This document shows, piece after piece, positions 32,751 to 41,935 of a stretch of DNA of 64,000 bases. Numbering within the stretch: the stretch's first letter is position 1; the number at the start of each line of letters is the position of its first letter. This stretch comes from CAWACP01 sp963780655 (GTDB lineage: Bacteria; Acidobacteriota; Terriglobia; Bryobacterales; Bryobacteraceae), in assembly GCA_963780655.1 (NCBI GenBank), contig CAWACP010000004.1, forward strand, positions 1,488,001 to 1,552,000, in the 5' to 3' direction. Both the position numbers and the translations under genes were made by a program. Below the pieces are notes generated by a model. The model had not been told where the DNA came from, made no database searches, and saw only the letters and a program-made list of their open reading frames with translations.

Positions 32751-33260
32751 TCACCCTGCCGCGCGAGCCGCCTTCATCGCCGCTGCATAATCCGGGTGGT
32801 CCGCCACCTCTTTCACGTACTCGACGTGGGCCAGCTTGTTGTTCGGGTCCACCACAAAAATGGCTCTGCTCTCGATGCGCAGTTCCTTAATGAGCGTGCC
32901 ATAGTGTTCCCCGAAGCTGCCGTTGCGATGATCGGAGAGCATCCGAATGTTGTCTATCCCGTAAGCCCCGCACCACCGTTTCTGCGCGAATGGCAGGTCC
33001 ATGCTCACCGTGTAGATCTCCACCCCGTCCAGGCCCCCGGCTTCCTCATTGAACCGCTTGGTCTGGGCGTCGCACACCGGCGTGTCGAGCGAGGGCACCA
33101 CGCTGAAGATTCGCACCTTCTGCCCGGTGGCCGCCAGATCCATCCGTTGCAGACTGTCGCTCACGACATCGAAATCGGGCGCAGCATCGCCGGGCCGCAG
33201 TTCAGGTCCGATCAGCGTCATTGGGTTACCGCGCAGGGTTGTAGCTCCGGCTCGTTCCAT
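32751..33260 (-). CDS. tpx: thiol peroxidase (2-Cys peroxiredoxin)
   Basis: Tpx reduces lipid hydroperoxides using thioredoxin. The 169 residues contain the peroxidatic Cys C63 in VPSLDTPVCDAQTKRF and the resolving Cys C97 in FAQKRWCGAYG. RGNPMTLIG near the N-terminus matches the family, so the upstream ATG at 33260 is correct rather than the internal one. Confidence 0.95.
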   Translation of the reverse strand: MERAGATTLRGNPMTLIGPELRPGDAAPDFDVVSDSLQRMDLAATGQKVRIFSVVPSLDTPVCDAQTKRFNEEAGGLDGVEIYTVSMDLPFAQKRWCGAYGIDNIRMLSDHRNGSFGEHYGTLIKELRIESRAIFVVDPNNKLAHVEYVKEVADHPDYAAAMKAARAAG

Positions 33261-33456
33261 TCCTTTACAGTTTCCTCTCGGCGTTATTGTAGCAGCCGCT
33301 GCCGAGCTCGCCGGAAAGGCGTCGGGACGCCTCGTGATACCTTGATACCAGGACTATCGGGGCTCTTAGAGGGTTCGGCCCTGGAACCACGCCAGGGCAA
33401 TTTGGAAGGTCCACCCTGATAATAATTCAGGGGGTTACGGCCGATAACACAATTGT

Positions 33457-33828
33457 ATGCTGGACAGGCGCATTGAACCTCGGTTGCTCTGCTCGGACCT
33501 CGTCGATCTCGAGTGGAAGGACAAGAGCAGCCATACCCGCCGGATTGTTGCCAACCTCGAGGACATATCGTTGTCGGGCGCTTGTCTGCAACTGGATCGG
33601 CCTGTGCCCCTGAACACCCCGGTACGCATCACGTATCCACGGGGTGAGTTGAATGGCGTCGTCCGCTACTGCGTCTTTCGCGAGATCGGATATTTTCTGG
33701 GCGTGGAATTCCATGAAGGCTGCCGATGGTCACAGCGGCAGTTTCGGCCGCAACACCTGCTGGATCCCCGCAAGCTTGTCCTGCGCGTCGTGAACCGGCG
33801 TGGGCTCAGCCTCCACTCGATCCAGTAA
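33457..33828 (+). CDS. PilZ-domain protein
   Basis: A 123-residue single-domain protein. The N-terminal DRRIEPRLLCSDLVDLEW supplies the Arg-rich part of a possible cyclic di-GMP site, and NLEDISLSGACLQLDRPV is the D-x-S-x-x-G part. It then has barrel strands to YFLGVEFHEG and a C-terminal basic tail. The RxxxR spacing is imperfect, so ligand binding is uncertain. It is not in an operon. Confidence 0.85.
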   Translation: MLDRRIEPRLLCSDLVDLEWKDKSSHTRRIVANLEDISLSGACLQLDRPVPLNTPVRITYPRGELNGVVRYCVFREIGYFLGVEFHEGCRWSQRQFRPQHLLDPRKLVLRVVNRRGLSLHSIQ

Positions 33829-33936
33829 CGGCCGGCCCGCGCACGGCAACACGGGTGGGACTACGCCTGGCCTGGGAGATGAGCCGCTCGTAATATCATC
33901 GTGTGTTGCCGGGACTCCTCGGCTTCACGACATCCC

Positions 33937-34890
33937 ATGAAGAAGAACGCCCGCACATCTTCGAATATCGAGGCCATGCGCGGCGCCACGGCTGCGTGCG
34001 TCACCCCGCGGCGCGAGGGCGAGTTGAATGTCGAGCTGTCGGCGCTCCTCGAAGTGATCGATTTTGTCTGTTCGGCCGGCATCGACGGTATCGTCCTGTT
34101 CGGTTCCACCGGCGAGTTTGTACACTTCGAGAAATCCGACCGCGCGCGGGCCGTGAGCCTCGCGGTAAAGCGGAGCCGCTGTCCCATCTACGTCAACGTG
34201 TCTCAATCGACGCTCGACGGCGCCCTTGCCCTGGCCGACGAATCGGCCGCGTGCGGGGCTCATGGCGTGCTCCTGATGCCACCCGTGTATTTCATCTACG
34301 ACCAGGAAACCATTCGGGAGTACTATCTTAGATTTCTCGACTGCCTCCGCGGCATCCTGCCCGCGTACCTTTACAACATACCGGCCTTTGCCAGCGGCAT
34401 TGCCGTGGAGACAGCCGCCGAGCTGGTTTCCGCCGGTTTCGCCGGCATCAAGGACTCGAGCGGTGACGCCGCGTACTTTTCTGGCCTGCTGGAAGCCTGC
34501 GCGGACAGCCCGGCCGCAAGTATCCTCGCGGGCAGCGAGTCGATCTACGCGCAATTTCGAAAGGCCGGGGCTGCAGGCGTCGTCTCAGGTTTCGCGTCAG
34601 CCGTGCCGGAGCTCGTAGTCGCTCTCGATTCCGCGCTCTGCCGCGGGGACGACCTGGCCGCGTCCAGGCTGAACGCGCGCCTTGGTGAATTCGGCGCCTG
34701 GTTCCGGCAGTTCCCCGTACCCGTGGCGATCCGGGAAGCAGCGAATCTCCGGGGGCTGAGGGCTGGCCCGCCGGCGGCGCCGCTCGGACCCGTGCTCCGC
34801 CACCGCCTTGACGAGTTTCGCGCCTGGTTCCCGGGCTGGCTGAAGGAGACTCTGGCCGACGCCGCGCTCGCCAGGCGCGCCGCCCGCTAA
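33937..34890 (+). CDS. dihydrodipicolinate synthase (DapA)-family aldolase/lyase
   Basis: This 317-residue TIM barrel has the family pattern GIDGIVLFGSTGEFVHFEKS, the Tyr of YLYNIPAF, and the Schiff-base Lys in FAGIKDSSGD. The GTTGE motif of true DapA is GSTGE here, and the sequence is diverged. It may act on another 2-keto acid or sugar acid rather than aspartate semialdehyde. ATG 33937 is used; GTG 33901 and ATG 33976 are alternatives. The stop codon TAA (34888-34890) lies in the target site of the IS element that begins at the next base. Confidence 0.88.
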   Translation: MKKNARTSSNIEAMRGATAACVTPRREGELNVELSALLEVIDFVCSAGIDGIVLFGSTGEFVHFEKSDRARAVSLAVKRSRCPIYVNVSQSTLDGALALADESAACGAHGVLLMPPVYFIYDQETIREYYLRFLDCLRGILPAYLYNIPAFASGIAVETAAELVSAGFAGIKDSSGDAAYFSGLLEACADSPAASILAGSESIYAQFRKAGAAGVVSGFASAVPELVVALDSALCRGDDLAASRLNARLGEFGAWFRQFPVPVAIREAANLRGLRAGPPAAPLGPVLRHRLDEFRAWFPGWLKETLADAALARRAAR

Positions 34891-36917
34891 CCGAAGTTCG
34901 TCACCATCCTGCGAGATTTGGTCGATTTTCGGTCAGGGCGGGGGCAACTATCTTTGCCTGCAACGGCCAGTTCTCAGAAGTCGATGTAGTGTAGACCAAC
35001 CCTCTTGAAGGGATTCCGATCTCATGACAAGATCGGGCGAGAATGTTTCTGCGCCCGAACCTCCGAACAAAGGACGGCAAGGACCACAGCTACTGGTCGC
35101 TGGTGGAGACGGTGCGCACTCCGGATGGCCCGCGCCAGCGAACGCTGTGCTATCTCGGCGAGCTGAACAGTTCCGCGCAGGCGCGCTGGCTGAAGACCAT
35201 TGAAGTCTTCAACGAGCAGGGCGAGGCTGAGCAACTGAAGCTGTTCCCGTCGCAGGTGGAACCTCCGGCGGATGATCCGCAGGTGGCGCGCGTGCTGCTG
35301 AACAAGGTGCGGCTGGAGCGCACGCGGCACTTCGGCTCCTGCTGGCTCGGTCTGCAGTTATGGAAGCGTCTCGGACTGGACCGCTTTTTCGAAGAGGCTG
35401 TGGATGAGCAGGAAGCGGACGTGCCGTGGTCGCGCGTGGCCGCGGTGCTGGCCATCAACCGGCTTTGCGCGCCGGGCAGTGAGCTGGCCATTGAAGAGCG
35501 CTGGTATCCGTCGACAGCGCTTGACGATCTGTTGGGCATCGCGGAAGGCAGGATCAACGATACGCGGCTGTACCGTTGCCTGGACCGGATACTGCCGCAC
35601 AAGACGCAACTGGAGCAGCATCTCAAGCAACGCTACGGAGAGTTGTTCGGGGCCGAGTTCGACGTGCTGCTCTACGATCTGACGAGCACTTATGTGGAAG
35701 GGGCGGCGGAGAAGAACCCGATGATGCGCCGCGGCTACTCGCGCGATCATCGTCCCGACTGCGAACAGATGGTGATCGCGCTGATCGTCAACAGCGAAGG
35801 CTTCCCGTTCAGCTATGAGACCTTCGACGGCAACCGCGCCGACGTGTCCACCATGGAAACGATTCTGCGCATGGTGGAGCGCAAGTACGGGAAAGCCCGG
35901 CGGATCTGGGTCTTCGATCGCGGCATCGTGAGCGAGGAGAATCTGGCGGCCATCCGCAAGCGCGCCGGCCAGTACCTGGTGGGCACGCCGCGCAGCCAGA
36001 TGAAGCAATTCGAAGAAGAGTTGCTGAAGGACGACTGGATGCAGGTGCGGCCCGAAGTGGAAGTGAAGAAAGTCGCGATTCCGCAAGGCGAGGAGAGCTA
36101 CATCCTGTGCCGCACCAGCGGCCGCAAGGAGAAAGAGAAGGCCATTCGCAACCGCTTTTCCGCGCGCATGGAAGACGCGCTGAAGCGTCTGGCCGCCAGC
36201 ATCGAGAAGGGCCGGTTGAAGGACCGCAACAAAATGGAGCGGCGACTGGGGCGCATTCAGGCCAGCCATCCGCAGGTGAACGATCTTTACGATGTAGCGC
36301 TGCGCGACAAGCCGGAAGGCGTTCGCCTGCAGTGGTCCATCAAGGAAGATCGCAAAGCCTGGCGTGGATTGCGGGAAGGCGCCTATATGCTGCGCACCAA
36401 TCTGCAGGCCGGCACCGCCGAAGAGCTGTGGTCACGGTACATGCAGTTGACCGAGGCCGAGGCCTCGTTCCGCGCGCTGAAGAGCGAGTTGTCGATCCGC
36501 CCGCTGTTCCATCAACTCGAGTCGCGCGTCAAGGCGCACGTGCTGGTGGCCTTCCTCGGCTATGCCCTGTGGGTCACGCTCAAGCATCTGCTGAAGCGCC
36601 GCGCCGCGATCGTTCCCCAGCCAACGGCCAGCGGGGTGAACAACGCTCAGCCATTATCGGCGATGAAGGCGCTTACTCTGCTTTCTACCCTGCAAAGCGC
36701 CGATATCGTTCTGCCCACCACCGACGGCCGCGAGATCCGCCTGCGCCGTATTACCGAACCCACCGCCGAGCAGAAATCACTGCTCGATCAGCTCGGTCTC
36801 ACGCTCCCGGACCACTTCGAACTCAATCGCAAATGTAGTGTAGACTCGGCGATTGCCTGAACTGATTCTGAAGGACTTAACCCAATTCTGACCCCTCTCG
36901 TGACGAACTTCGGCTAA
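34887..36917 (+). mobile_element. insertion sequence, IS1634 family, copy 1 (with 4-bp target duplication)
   Basis: The element itself is 34891-36913 (2,023 bp). It starts with CCGAAGTTCGTCAC and ends with the exact reverse complement, and is flanked by the 4-bp direct repeat CTAA (34887-34890 and 36914-36917). It holds one transposase gene. A direct-orientation copy of the same length, with about six single-base differences, lies at 52389-54411. The short sequence TGTAGTGTAGAC occurs near both ends. Confidence 0.95.
35043..36860 (+). CDS. IS1634-family transposase, copy 1
   Basis: This 605-residue DDE transposase cuts and pastes the element. The conserved opening is SYWSLVETVRTPDGPRQRTL. 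The catalytic residues appear to be D212 (LLYDLTSTYVEG), D292 (WVFDRGIVSEENL) and E473 (LTEAEASFRALK). The frame is intact, so it could be active. It differs from copy 2 at residue 352 (Ser here, Thr there) and at the last residue (Ala here, Thr there). Confidence 0.95.
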   Translation: MFLRPNLRTKDGKDHSYWSLVETVRTPDGPRQRTLCYLGELNSSAQARWLKTIEVFNEQGEAEQLKLFPSQVEPPADDPQVARVLLNKVRLERTRHFGSCWLGLQLWKRLGLDRFFEEAVDEQEADVPWSRVAAVLAINRLCAPGSELAIEERWYPSTALDDLLGIAEGRINDTRLYRCLDRILPHKTQLEQHLKQRYGELFGAEFDVLLYDLTSTYVEGAAEKNPMMRRGYSRDHRPDCEQMVIALIVNSEGFPFSYETFDGNRADVSTMETILRMVERKYGKARRIWVFDRGIVSEENLAAIRKRAGQYLVGTPRSQMKQFEEELLKDDWMQVRPEVEVKKVAIPQGEESYILCRTSGRKEKEKAIRNRFSARMEDALKRLAASIEKGRLKDRNKMERRLGRIQASHPQVNDLYDVALRDKPEGVRLQWSIKEDRKAWRGLREGAYMLRTNLQAGTAEELWSRYMQLTEAEASFRALKSELSIRPLFHQLESRVKAHVLVAFLGYALWVTLKHLLKRRAAIVPQPTASGVNNAQPLSAMKALTLLSTLQSADIVLPTTDGREIRLRRITEPTAEQKSLLDQLGLTLPDHFELNRKCSVDSAIA

Positions 36918-36941
36918 TCAACACCACTCAGCCAGGCGCCT

Positions 36942-37037
36942 GGTGGGGCGGTCCCCCCGGACCGCACGGGACGCCCTCGTCCCGCTGCCCCAGGCGGAGG
37001 CAGGGGCCTCCGCGCGGGCGAGGGCGCCCGCCCCACC
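36942..37037. repeat. four-hairpin repeat array (GGTGGGGC...GCCCCACC)
   Basis: The outer arms GGTGGGGC and GCCCCACC enclose at least four hairpins in a row: GCGGTCC/GGACCGC, GGGACG/CGTCCC, GGAGGC/GCCTCC and GCGGGCG/CGCCCGC. Its first two modules match 97-143. It sits 29 bases right of the IS target site, in the upstream region of the LarA-like gene. Confidence 0.75.
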
Positions 37038-37093
37038 AAAACCCGCCGCAGGCTGAAAGCGGGCCTTACTCCACCCCGCTATTCTGAAGAAAG

Positions 37094-38386
37094 ATGAACC
37101 TGCCATCGCTTGTTCCGATTTGCCAGAAGCTGCCCGATCGAAGTCTGCACGATATCGCGGCGCATGTGCGGCGCACGCTGGCGGACTCCGGATTCGGCGC
37201 GAATCTTGCGCCCGGGTCGCGGATCGCCATTGGCGTCGGAAGCCGCGGGATCGCCAATATTGCTATGATCGTGCGCGCCGCAGTCGATTACTGGAAGGAA
37301 GCGGGCCACCACCCGTTTATCTTTCCGGCAATGGGCAGTCACGGAGCGGCTACAGCCGCAGGCCAGACCGACGTTCTGGCGCACTACGGAATCCATGAGG
37401 CGACCAGCGGCTGCCCGGTGGTGAGCTCGCTCGAGGTGGTTCCGCTGGGCCGGACCGGCGACGGCATCGAGGCGTTCATGGACCGCTCTGCATGGTCGAG
37501 CGATGGCGTCATGTTGGTGGGCCGCGTCAAGTGGCACACCGACTTCGCCGGCAAGCTCGAAAGCGGTCTGTTCAAAATGATGGCCATCGGCCTCGGCAAG
37601 TTTGCGGGCGCGCGCCAGTATCACACCTTTGCGTATCGCCTCGGTCTCGAGCATGTCATCCGTACCGTCGGACGCCAGGTACTGGCCTCCGGCAGGATCC
37701 TCGGCGGCCTCGCGATTCTGGAGGATGCCTGGCACAATACGGCGCATCTTGAAGCAGTACGCGTGGAGCACATGGAGCGGCGCGAGGAGGAACTGCTGGC
37801 GCTGGCAAAGAGCTGGATGGCCCGGCTTCCGGTGAACCAGCTCGATCTGCTCATCATCGACCAGATCGGCAAGGACATCAGCGGCGCCGGCATGGATACC
37901 AAAGTGGTGAATCGCAGCGTCCACGCGGAGTACAACCCATGGCCGAACGCCCCACGTATCGAGCGCATCTTCGTTCGGGACCTGAGCGATGGGTCGTACG
38001 GCAACGCCGTCGGAATCGGCATGGCCGATGTCATACACGACCGCATTCTGGAAAAGACCGATTGGCATCCCACATGGATTAATTCCCTCACCGCATCCAC
38101 ACCTGCCTGTATCCGCACTCCCATCCACTTTCCCACGGACCGCGAGTGTCTGGAACGGATCGCGCCCACAGTTGGCCGGCTGAATATCGGGGATGTGACG
38201 GTGGCCTGGATTCACAACACGCTGGAGCTGACGAATCTGCGACTCAGTGAGAATCTAACGGGGGAAATCAAGGGCAACTCAGAGGTGGAGATTACTGGCC
38301 CGGCGGAGCCGCTGCCTTTCGATCAGGAAGACAACCTGCTCGGGGATCCAGCTCAGGCCGGGGTTACTGCCAAAGGCCTTCGCTGA
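37094..38386 (+). CDS. LarA/DUF2088-like protein (lactate racemase-family domain)
   Basis: A 430-residue protein with the N-terminal part of LarA-type proteins: SRIAIGVGSRGIANIAMIVR, FIFPAMGSHGAATAAGQ and GHH-type spacing in EAGHHPF. LarA enzymes are nickel-pincer racemases or epimerases. The C-terminal half, with LLIIDQIGKDISGAGMDTKV, is the other conserved section of this subgroup. Whether the nickel pincer nucleotide Lys is present cannot be judged here, and no larB, larC or larE gene is nearby. It could be a non-enzymatic relative. ATG 37094 has AAGAAAG upstream. Confidence 0.8.
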   Translation: MNLPSLVPICQKLPDRSLHDIAAHVRRTLADSGFGANLAPGSRIAIGVGSRGIANIAMIVRAAVDYWKEAGHHPFIFPAMGSHGAATAAGQTDVLAHYGIHEATSGCPVVSSLEVVPLGRTGDGIEAFMDRSAWSSDGVMLVGRVKWHTDFAGKLESGLFKMMAIGLGKFAGARQYHTFAYRLGLEHVIRTVGRQVLASGRILGGLAILEDAWHNTAHLEAVRVEHMERREEELLALAKSWMARLPVNQLDLLIIDQIGKDISGAGMDTKVVNRSVHAEYNPWPNAPRIERIFVRDLSDGSYGNAVGIGMADVIHDRILEKTDWHPTWINSLTASTPACIRTPIHFPTDRECLERIAPTVGRLNIGDVTVAWIHNTLELTNLRLSENLTGEIKGNSEVEITGPAEPLPFDQEDNLLGDPAQAGVTAKGLR

Positions 38387-38436
38387 CGGGCGCGCGAGAG
38401 GAGGTAATCCCATCGCACGCCCGCCGGCGTAAAGGG

Positions 38437-38637
38437 TTAGCTGCCCTGCGTGGAGGCGTTGGTCATTACGGAGCCGATCTTGCTGAAGATCGTGCTGATG
38501 CTGGTCGCAACACCAGGCATAATCGCCCCAGCGGCAACGGCGACGAATCCTGCCATGAGAGCATATTCGATCAAGTCCTGTCCGCGGGTGTCCTTCCAGA
38601 TCCGAAGTTTCCAAACCAGATTGGTAAAGCGCTTCAT
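38437..38637 (-). CDS. Flp/Fap-type IVb pilin
   Basis: A 66-residue prepilin with the Flp signature RGQDLIEYALMAGFVAVAAG. A short basic leader precedes the Gly, then the invariant Glu at +5 and a hydrophobic helix; a prepilin peptidase would cut after the Gly. AGAGGA lies eight bases before ATG 38637. No tad assembly genes are in the window, so assembly must depend on genes elsewhere. Confidence 0.93.
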   Translation of the reverse strand: MKRFTNLVWKLRIWKDTRGQDLIEYALMAGFVAVAAGAIMPGVATSISTIFSKIGSVMTNASTQGS

Positions 38638-38883
38638 TTATTTGTCCTCTCCCTTTGCAACCGAATTCTTCCGTTGCTAAGAGTAAGTTATCATTGCTCC
38701 GAGCCCCGACAAATCCGCACAAATGCTTACATTGCGGCCGGAAAAGACTAAGGTTCGGGGGCGTGTGCGGGCCTGTTCAGTACCCTCCATTGCACGGGTT
38801 CCAGGGTCATAGCAGCACCCGCCTGAGATGCGCCGATAAACTGGAATTTCCCACCCTGCAGGCCCGCACGCGCGAGCGAACGG

Positions 38884-40437
38884 TCAGCCGGCGCTGCGCG
38901 CTGTGGCCTCGAGACGCTGCTTCTGTACGCGCGGCGTCAGCAGGCCGTACCCCGGATGTGCGTGGGCAAAGGCCGGATCGGGCTGGTAATTCTCACGCAG
39001 CCAGTCCTCAATGCGGCGCATGCGCAGCCTCGCCGGATCGCTGCTGGGGAATAATCGCAGATACGCCGCGGGCGTGACGTCCTGATAGAGAACCTTGTCC
39101 GGAGGCGCGGCCATCAGGTCGCCTAGCGCGATCTGCTCGTCCCGGTCGGACATCATGCCGGGTTGCAGGTATGGATAGCGCGATGCATTCCGGGCCTGCG
39201 TCAGAAAATAGGCGAGCGGCAGATAGGGGAACGCGAAGAAGCGCTCCCGTGTGCCCACCGAGCGCTCCAGATCCCGCGCCAGAGAGATATCGCCGGCAGG
39301 CCCGATGAGCATTCCCACGCGGCCAGTCATCCGATTCAGGGTGAATCGCTCGTGCAACGTGTTCATTGCGAACGTGGCGGCCATCATGCTGAACGCCACA
39401 GCCAGCGGCATGCTGACCCGCTTCGGCAGCGCCCATGCGATGACGTAGGCCGACAGCACGTACGATAACGGCGCCGCGTAGGTCAGATGCGCCACGTCCA
39501 TTCGCGGCGCGCACGTCGCCACCGCGGCCACCGCACAAAGAACCAGCGCCAATTCCGGCGGCCGGCGGAGCCGTGGCCAGAGCACACAGCCCACCACGGC
39601 GCACACGGGAACGATGGCCGGCAGAATCACGAAGAAGACCAGAACGGCGCGCACAACCATCTCGACGCCGCCGGCGTCGGCGAAGATCGCGTTGTACCCC
39701 CCCACGATCCCTCCGTACGGGAACCGGTTGGCCGATGAGTACTGCGACGTTGTCCACACCAGATGGTCGAGCATCGGCCGCCACGTGCCTGTGGCGACCA
39801 GGATTCCGGCGGCCGCCGCGGACACCGCCGCTACACCCGACGCGAGCATCGCGGTTGCCGCGAAATGCTTCTGAACGAGCGTCCAGGCCATCATCACCAT
39901 CAGGATCAGCAACACCGGAGGCGTGATCCACGCCGCGTAAGCCGCCGCGGCTCCGGCAGCCAGGAATGTCCAGCGGCGCTCCGAACAGAGGCCGTGATGA
40001 AAGAAGCACGTGGCCAGGAAAAGCAGCGCTCCGCTGTCCCAGCGATGATTGATCACGAGCCCCCCGGCATCGGCCGAAAGAATGGCGAGATAGAAGGCCG
40101 TGAGCCACAGACCGAGAGCATGCGAGTGAAGCTTCGACGTGAGCCAGTAAATGCAGGCTGCAATCAGCGCCAGATCCGCAATGAGCAGCGCGCGCCCAAC
40201 TGCGAGGCTCACGCCGAAAAGCCGGAACAGAAGCGCCACATTCCAGTACACGCCGGGGCCGGTGAGCGCGAAGAAGTCGCGGTACGGGAACTCACCGTGC
40301 ATCAGATGCTCGCCGCCGAAGAGATACAGCCCTTCGTCGTTGATGATAGTGAGCCGGTGCGCCACCAGCCACCACAGCGCCAGCGCCGTGGCGAAAAACA
40401 CGCACGCACCTGTGGCCACGGTTCGCGGAACCTTCAC
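38884..40437 (-). CDS. polytopic glycosyltransferase-like membrane protein (GT39/ArnT type)
   Basis: About 517 residues with ten or more hydrophobic segments. The first loop INDEGLYLFGGEHLMHGEFPYRD carries the acidic residues and position expected for GT-C family enzymes that use polyprenyl-phosphate sugars. The C-terminal about 130 residues are soluble. The acceptor is unknown. The open frame runs far upstream across msrA; GTG 40437 gives a complete first membrane helix. It is divergent from msrA with an 82-bp shared promoter region. Confidence 0.8.
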   Translation of the reverse strand: MKVPRTVATGACVFFATALALWWLVAHRLTIINDEGLYLFGGEHLMHGEFPYRDFFALTGPGVYWNVALLFRLFGVSLAVGRALLIADLALIAACIYWLTSKLHSHALGLWLTAFYLAILSADAGGLVINHRWDSGALLFLATCFFHHGLCSERRWTFLAAGAAAAYAAWITPPVLLILMVMMAWTLVQKHFAATAMLASGVAAVSAAAAGILVATGTWRPMLDHLVWTTSQYSSANRFPYGGIVGGYNAIFADAGGVEMVVRAVLVFFVILPAIVPVCAVVGCVLWPRLRRPPELALVLCAVAAVATCAPRMDVAHLTYAAPLSYVLSAYVIAWALPKRVSMPLAVAFSMMAATFAMNTLHERFTLNRMTGRVGMLIGPAGDISLARDLERSVGTRERFFAFPYLPLAYFLTQARNASRYPYLQPGMMSDRDEQIALGDLMAAPPDKVLYQDVTPAAYLRLFPSSDPARLRMRRIEDWLRENYQPDPAFAHAHPGYGLLTPRVQKQRLEATARSAG

Positions 40438-40519
40438 ACCCGGAATATCGGCGCCGCACGGCAGGGCCTGTAGTCCGAGCCGCGCGCGGCTGCTATCGTT
40501 TCCACAGGGGGAACTGGAA

Positions 40520-41062
40520 TTGACTGAGACGGTGACGCTCGGCGGAGGGTGCTTCTGGTGCCTCGAGGCGGTGTATGAACAAATGGAAGGAGTGGTCAGG
40601 GTGCAATCGGGATATATGGGCGGCAGTGTGCCCAACCCGACGTACCGCCAGGTCTGCGGCGGCAAAACAGGGCATGCCGAAGTCGTGCAGGTGGAGTTCG
40701 ATCCCGCCGTAACGCCTCTCCGCGAGGTGCTGGAGGTCTTCTTCGCGATCCATGACCCAACCACCCGCGATCGCCAGGGCAACGACGTCGGCCCGCAGTA
40801 CAGGTCGGCGATCTTTTATCACACCGACGAGCAGCGCCGCATCGCCGAAGGGCTGCTTGAGGAGATCGCCAGGGATGTCGTGTTCCAGGATCCCGTGGTC
40901 ACCGAGCTGCAGCCCGCGTCCGAGTTCTGGCCCGCGGAAGATTATCACAATGAGTACTTTCGCCGGAACGCCGACCAGCCCTACTGCACCTTCGTGGTTG
41001 CGCCGAAGGTCGCCAGGTTCCGCCGCAGGTTCCAGTCGAAGCTGCGAAGCGCCGCCGAGTAA
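40520..41062 (+). CDS. msrA: peptide-methionine (S)-S-oxide reductase
   Basis: MsrA repairs oxidised methionine. From TTG 40520 (GGGGGA about eight bases upstream) the protein is 180 residues with the active-site GCFWC, catalytic Cys 11. It continues with GYMGGSVPNPTYRQVCGGKT, EVVQVEFDP and EFWPAEDYHNEYF, all diagnostic. The longer open frame upstream is not coding because it crosses the divergent gene. No fused MsrB domain. Confidence 0.95.
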   Translation: MTETVTLGGGCFWCLEAVYEQMEGVVRVQSGYMGGSVPNPTYRQVCGGKTGHAEVVQVEFDPAVTPLREVLEVFFAIHDPTTRDRQGNDVGPQYRSAIFYHTDEQRRIAEGLLEEIARDVVFQDPVVTELQPASEFWPAEDYHNEYFRRNADQPYCTFVVAPKVARFRRRFQSKLRSAAE

Positions 41063-41142
41063 CGATCCGTCAGCGTGGCGCACACTTCAGCAAAGGCGAC
41101 CCGCGGGCGGTTCCCACAAATACCAGTAACCTGGTTGGTGTT

Positions 41143-41271
41143 AGTGGGGCGGCCTTCAGCCTGCCCCACTCGAATCAACCACTTACCTCCTGGGTTACTG
41201 GAAAGCGTGCTGGCGCCAGCTTCAGCTCGCGCTGCTCGGACCGTGGGCTGAAGCCCCACAGCGTGCGCCAC
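41143..41271. repeat. two intergenic repeats downstream of msrA
   Basis: The first (41143-41170) is a hairpin with AGTGGGGC/GCCCCACT ends and a GGCCTTCAGCC-type centre. The second (41201-41271) is a diverged, inverted relative of the composite repeat at 22966-23045, ending GCGTGCGCCAC. The short gap between holds ACCACTTACCTCC and no gene. The whole gap between msrA and the next gene is otherwise empty. Confidence 0.7.
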
Positions 41272-41280
41272 AACGCCACC

Positions 41281-41919
41281 CTATTTCAGCGTGTCCGCCA
41301 GGTCGTGCGCCAGCAACTCGGCGCGCTCCGCAAGGCTGCGCGATGCTTCGATGTCGGTATTCTGGGCGTCTTGAGCCTGGCGGACGAAGGTATCCACCTG
41401 CGCCGCCATGTTCTTTTGCGCCGGGGTCAGATTGGAGCGGGCGAGTGCATTCTGCAAAGTCGCCCGTGCATTATCGAGCGCCTCCTTTATGCGCGCGTCA
41501 TATTGCTTGCGCGTGTCTTCCGACATCAGCTGCCGCAGCGGAACCGCGGTGGACTGCTGCGGCTGAGCATTCGCCGGCTGCGCCGCCGCTCCCTGCGCGT
41601 CGGCGGCGGGGGCGGCGCTCTGCCCGGCGGTCTGCTCCTGCGCTGCGTTGTTATGCTTTCGCGCGACTCTCTTCTTTTTCTTCGGGGGAGGCGGCGGCGT
41701 CTCCGTCGTCACCACGTTCGGAGGAGGTTTTACCGTAGTCCCGCTCTGGCTTGGCGGAATGTCCGGCGGGGGCGGCGGCTGTTTCGGCACGGTCTGCGGT
41801 TCCGTCCTCGTAACCGCGGGCGGCACCATCACCGGAAGAGTCTGTTTCTTATGACACGCGGAACAAACCAACAGGGAGCCCGCCAGCAGGGCGCTCAGAC
41901 CGTTATGCGTCAGCTTCAT
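41281..41919 (-). CDS. probable lipoprotein with Pro-rich linker and helical domain
   Basis: This 212-residue protein has a signal sequence (MKLTHNGLSALLAGSLLVCS) with a degenerate lipobox ending in CSAC. A Pro/Lys-rich linker follows (about 40-90), then an Ala/Gln-rich stretch, and a C-terminal helical domain (about 125-212) with YDARIKEALDNARATLQNAL and ASRSLAERAELLAHDLADTL. I do not recognise the family. It is the last gene of the NtrC/NtrB-like operon, starting 16 bases after the kinase stop, so it may be part of the sensed or controlled envelope process. Confidence 0.7.
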   Translation of the reverse strand: MKLTHNGLSALLAGSLLVCSACHKKQTLPVMVPPAVTRTEPQTVPKQPPPPPDIPPSQSGTTVKPPPNVVTTETPPPPPKKKKRVARKHNNAAQEQTAGQSAAPAADAQGAAAQPANAQPQQSTAVPLRQLMSEDTRKQYDARIKEALDNARATLQNALARSNLTPAQKNMAAQVDTFVRQAQDAQNTDIEASRSLAERAELLAHDLADTLK

Positions 41920-41935
41920 GAAGGTATGGGCGGCG

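Noticed and set aside
40438..40782. N-terminal extension of the glycosyltransferase-like protein into msrA
   Set aside because: It is antisense to msrA, whose catalytic motifs are there; the membrane protein starts at GTG 40437.
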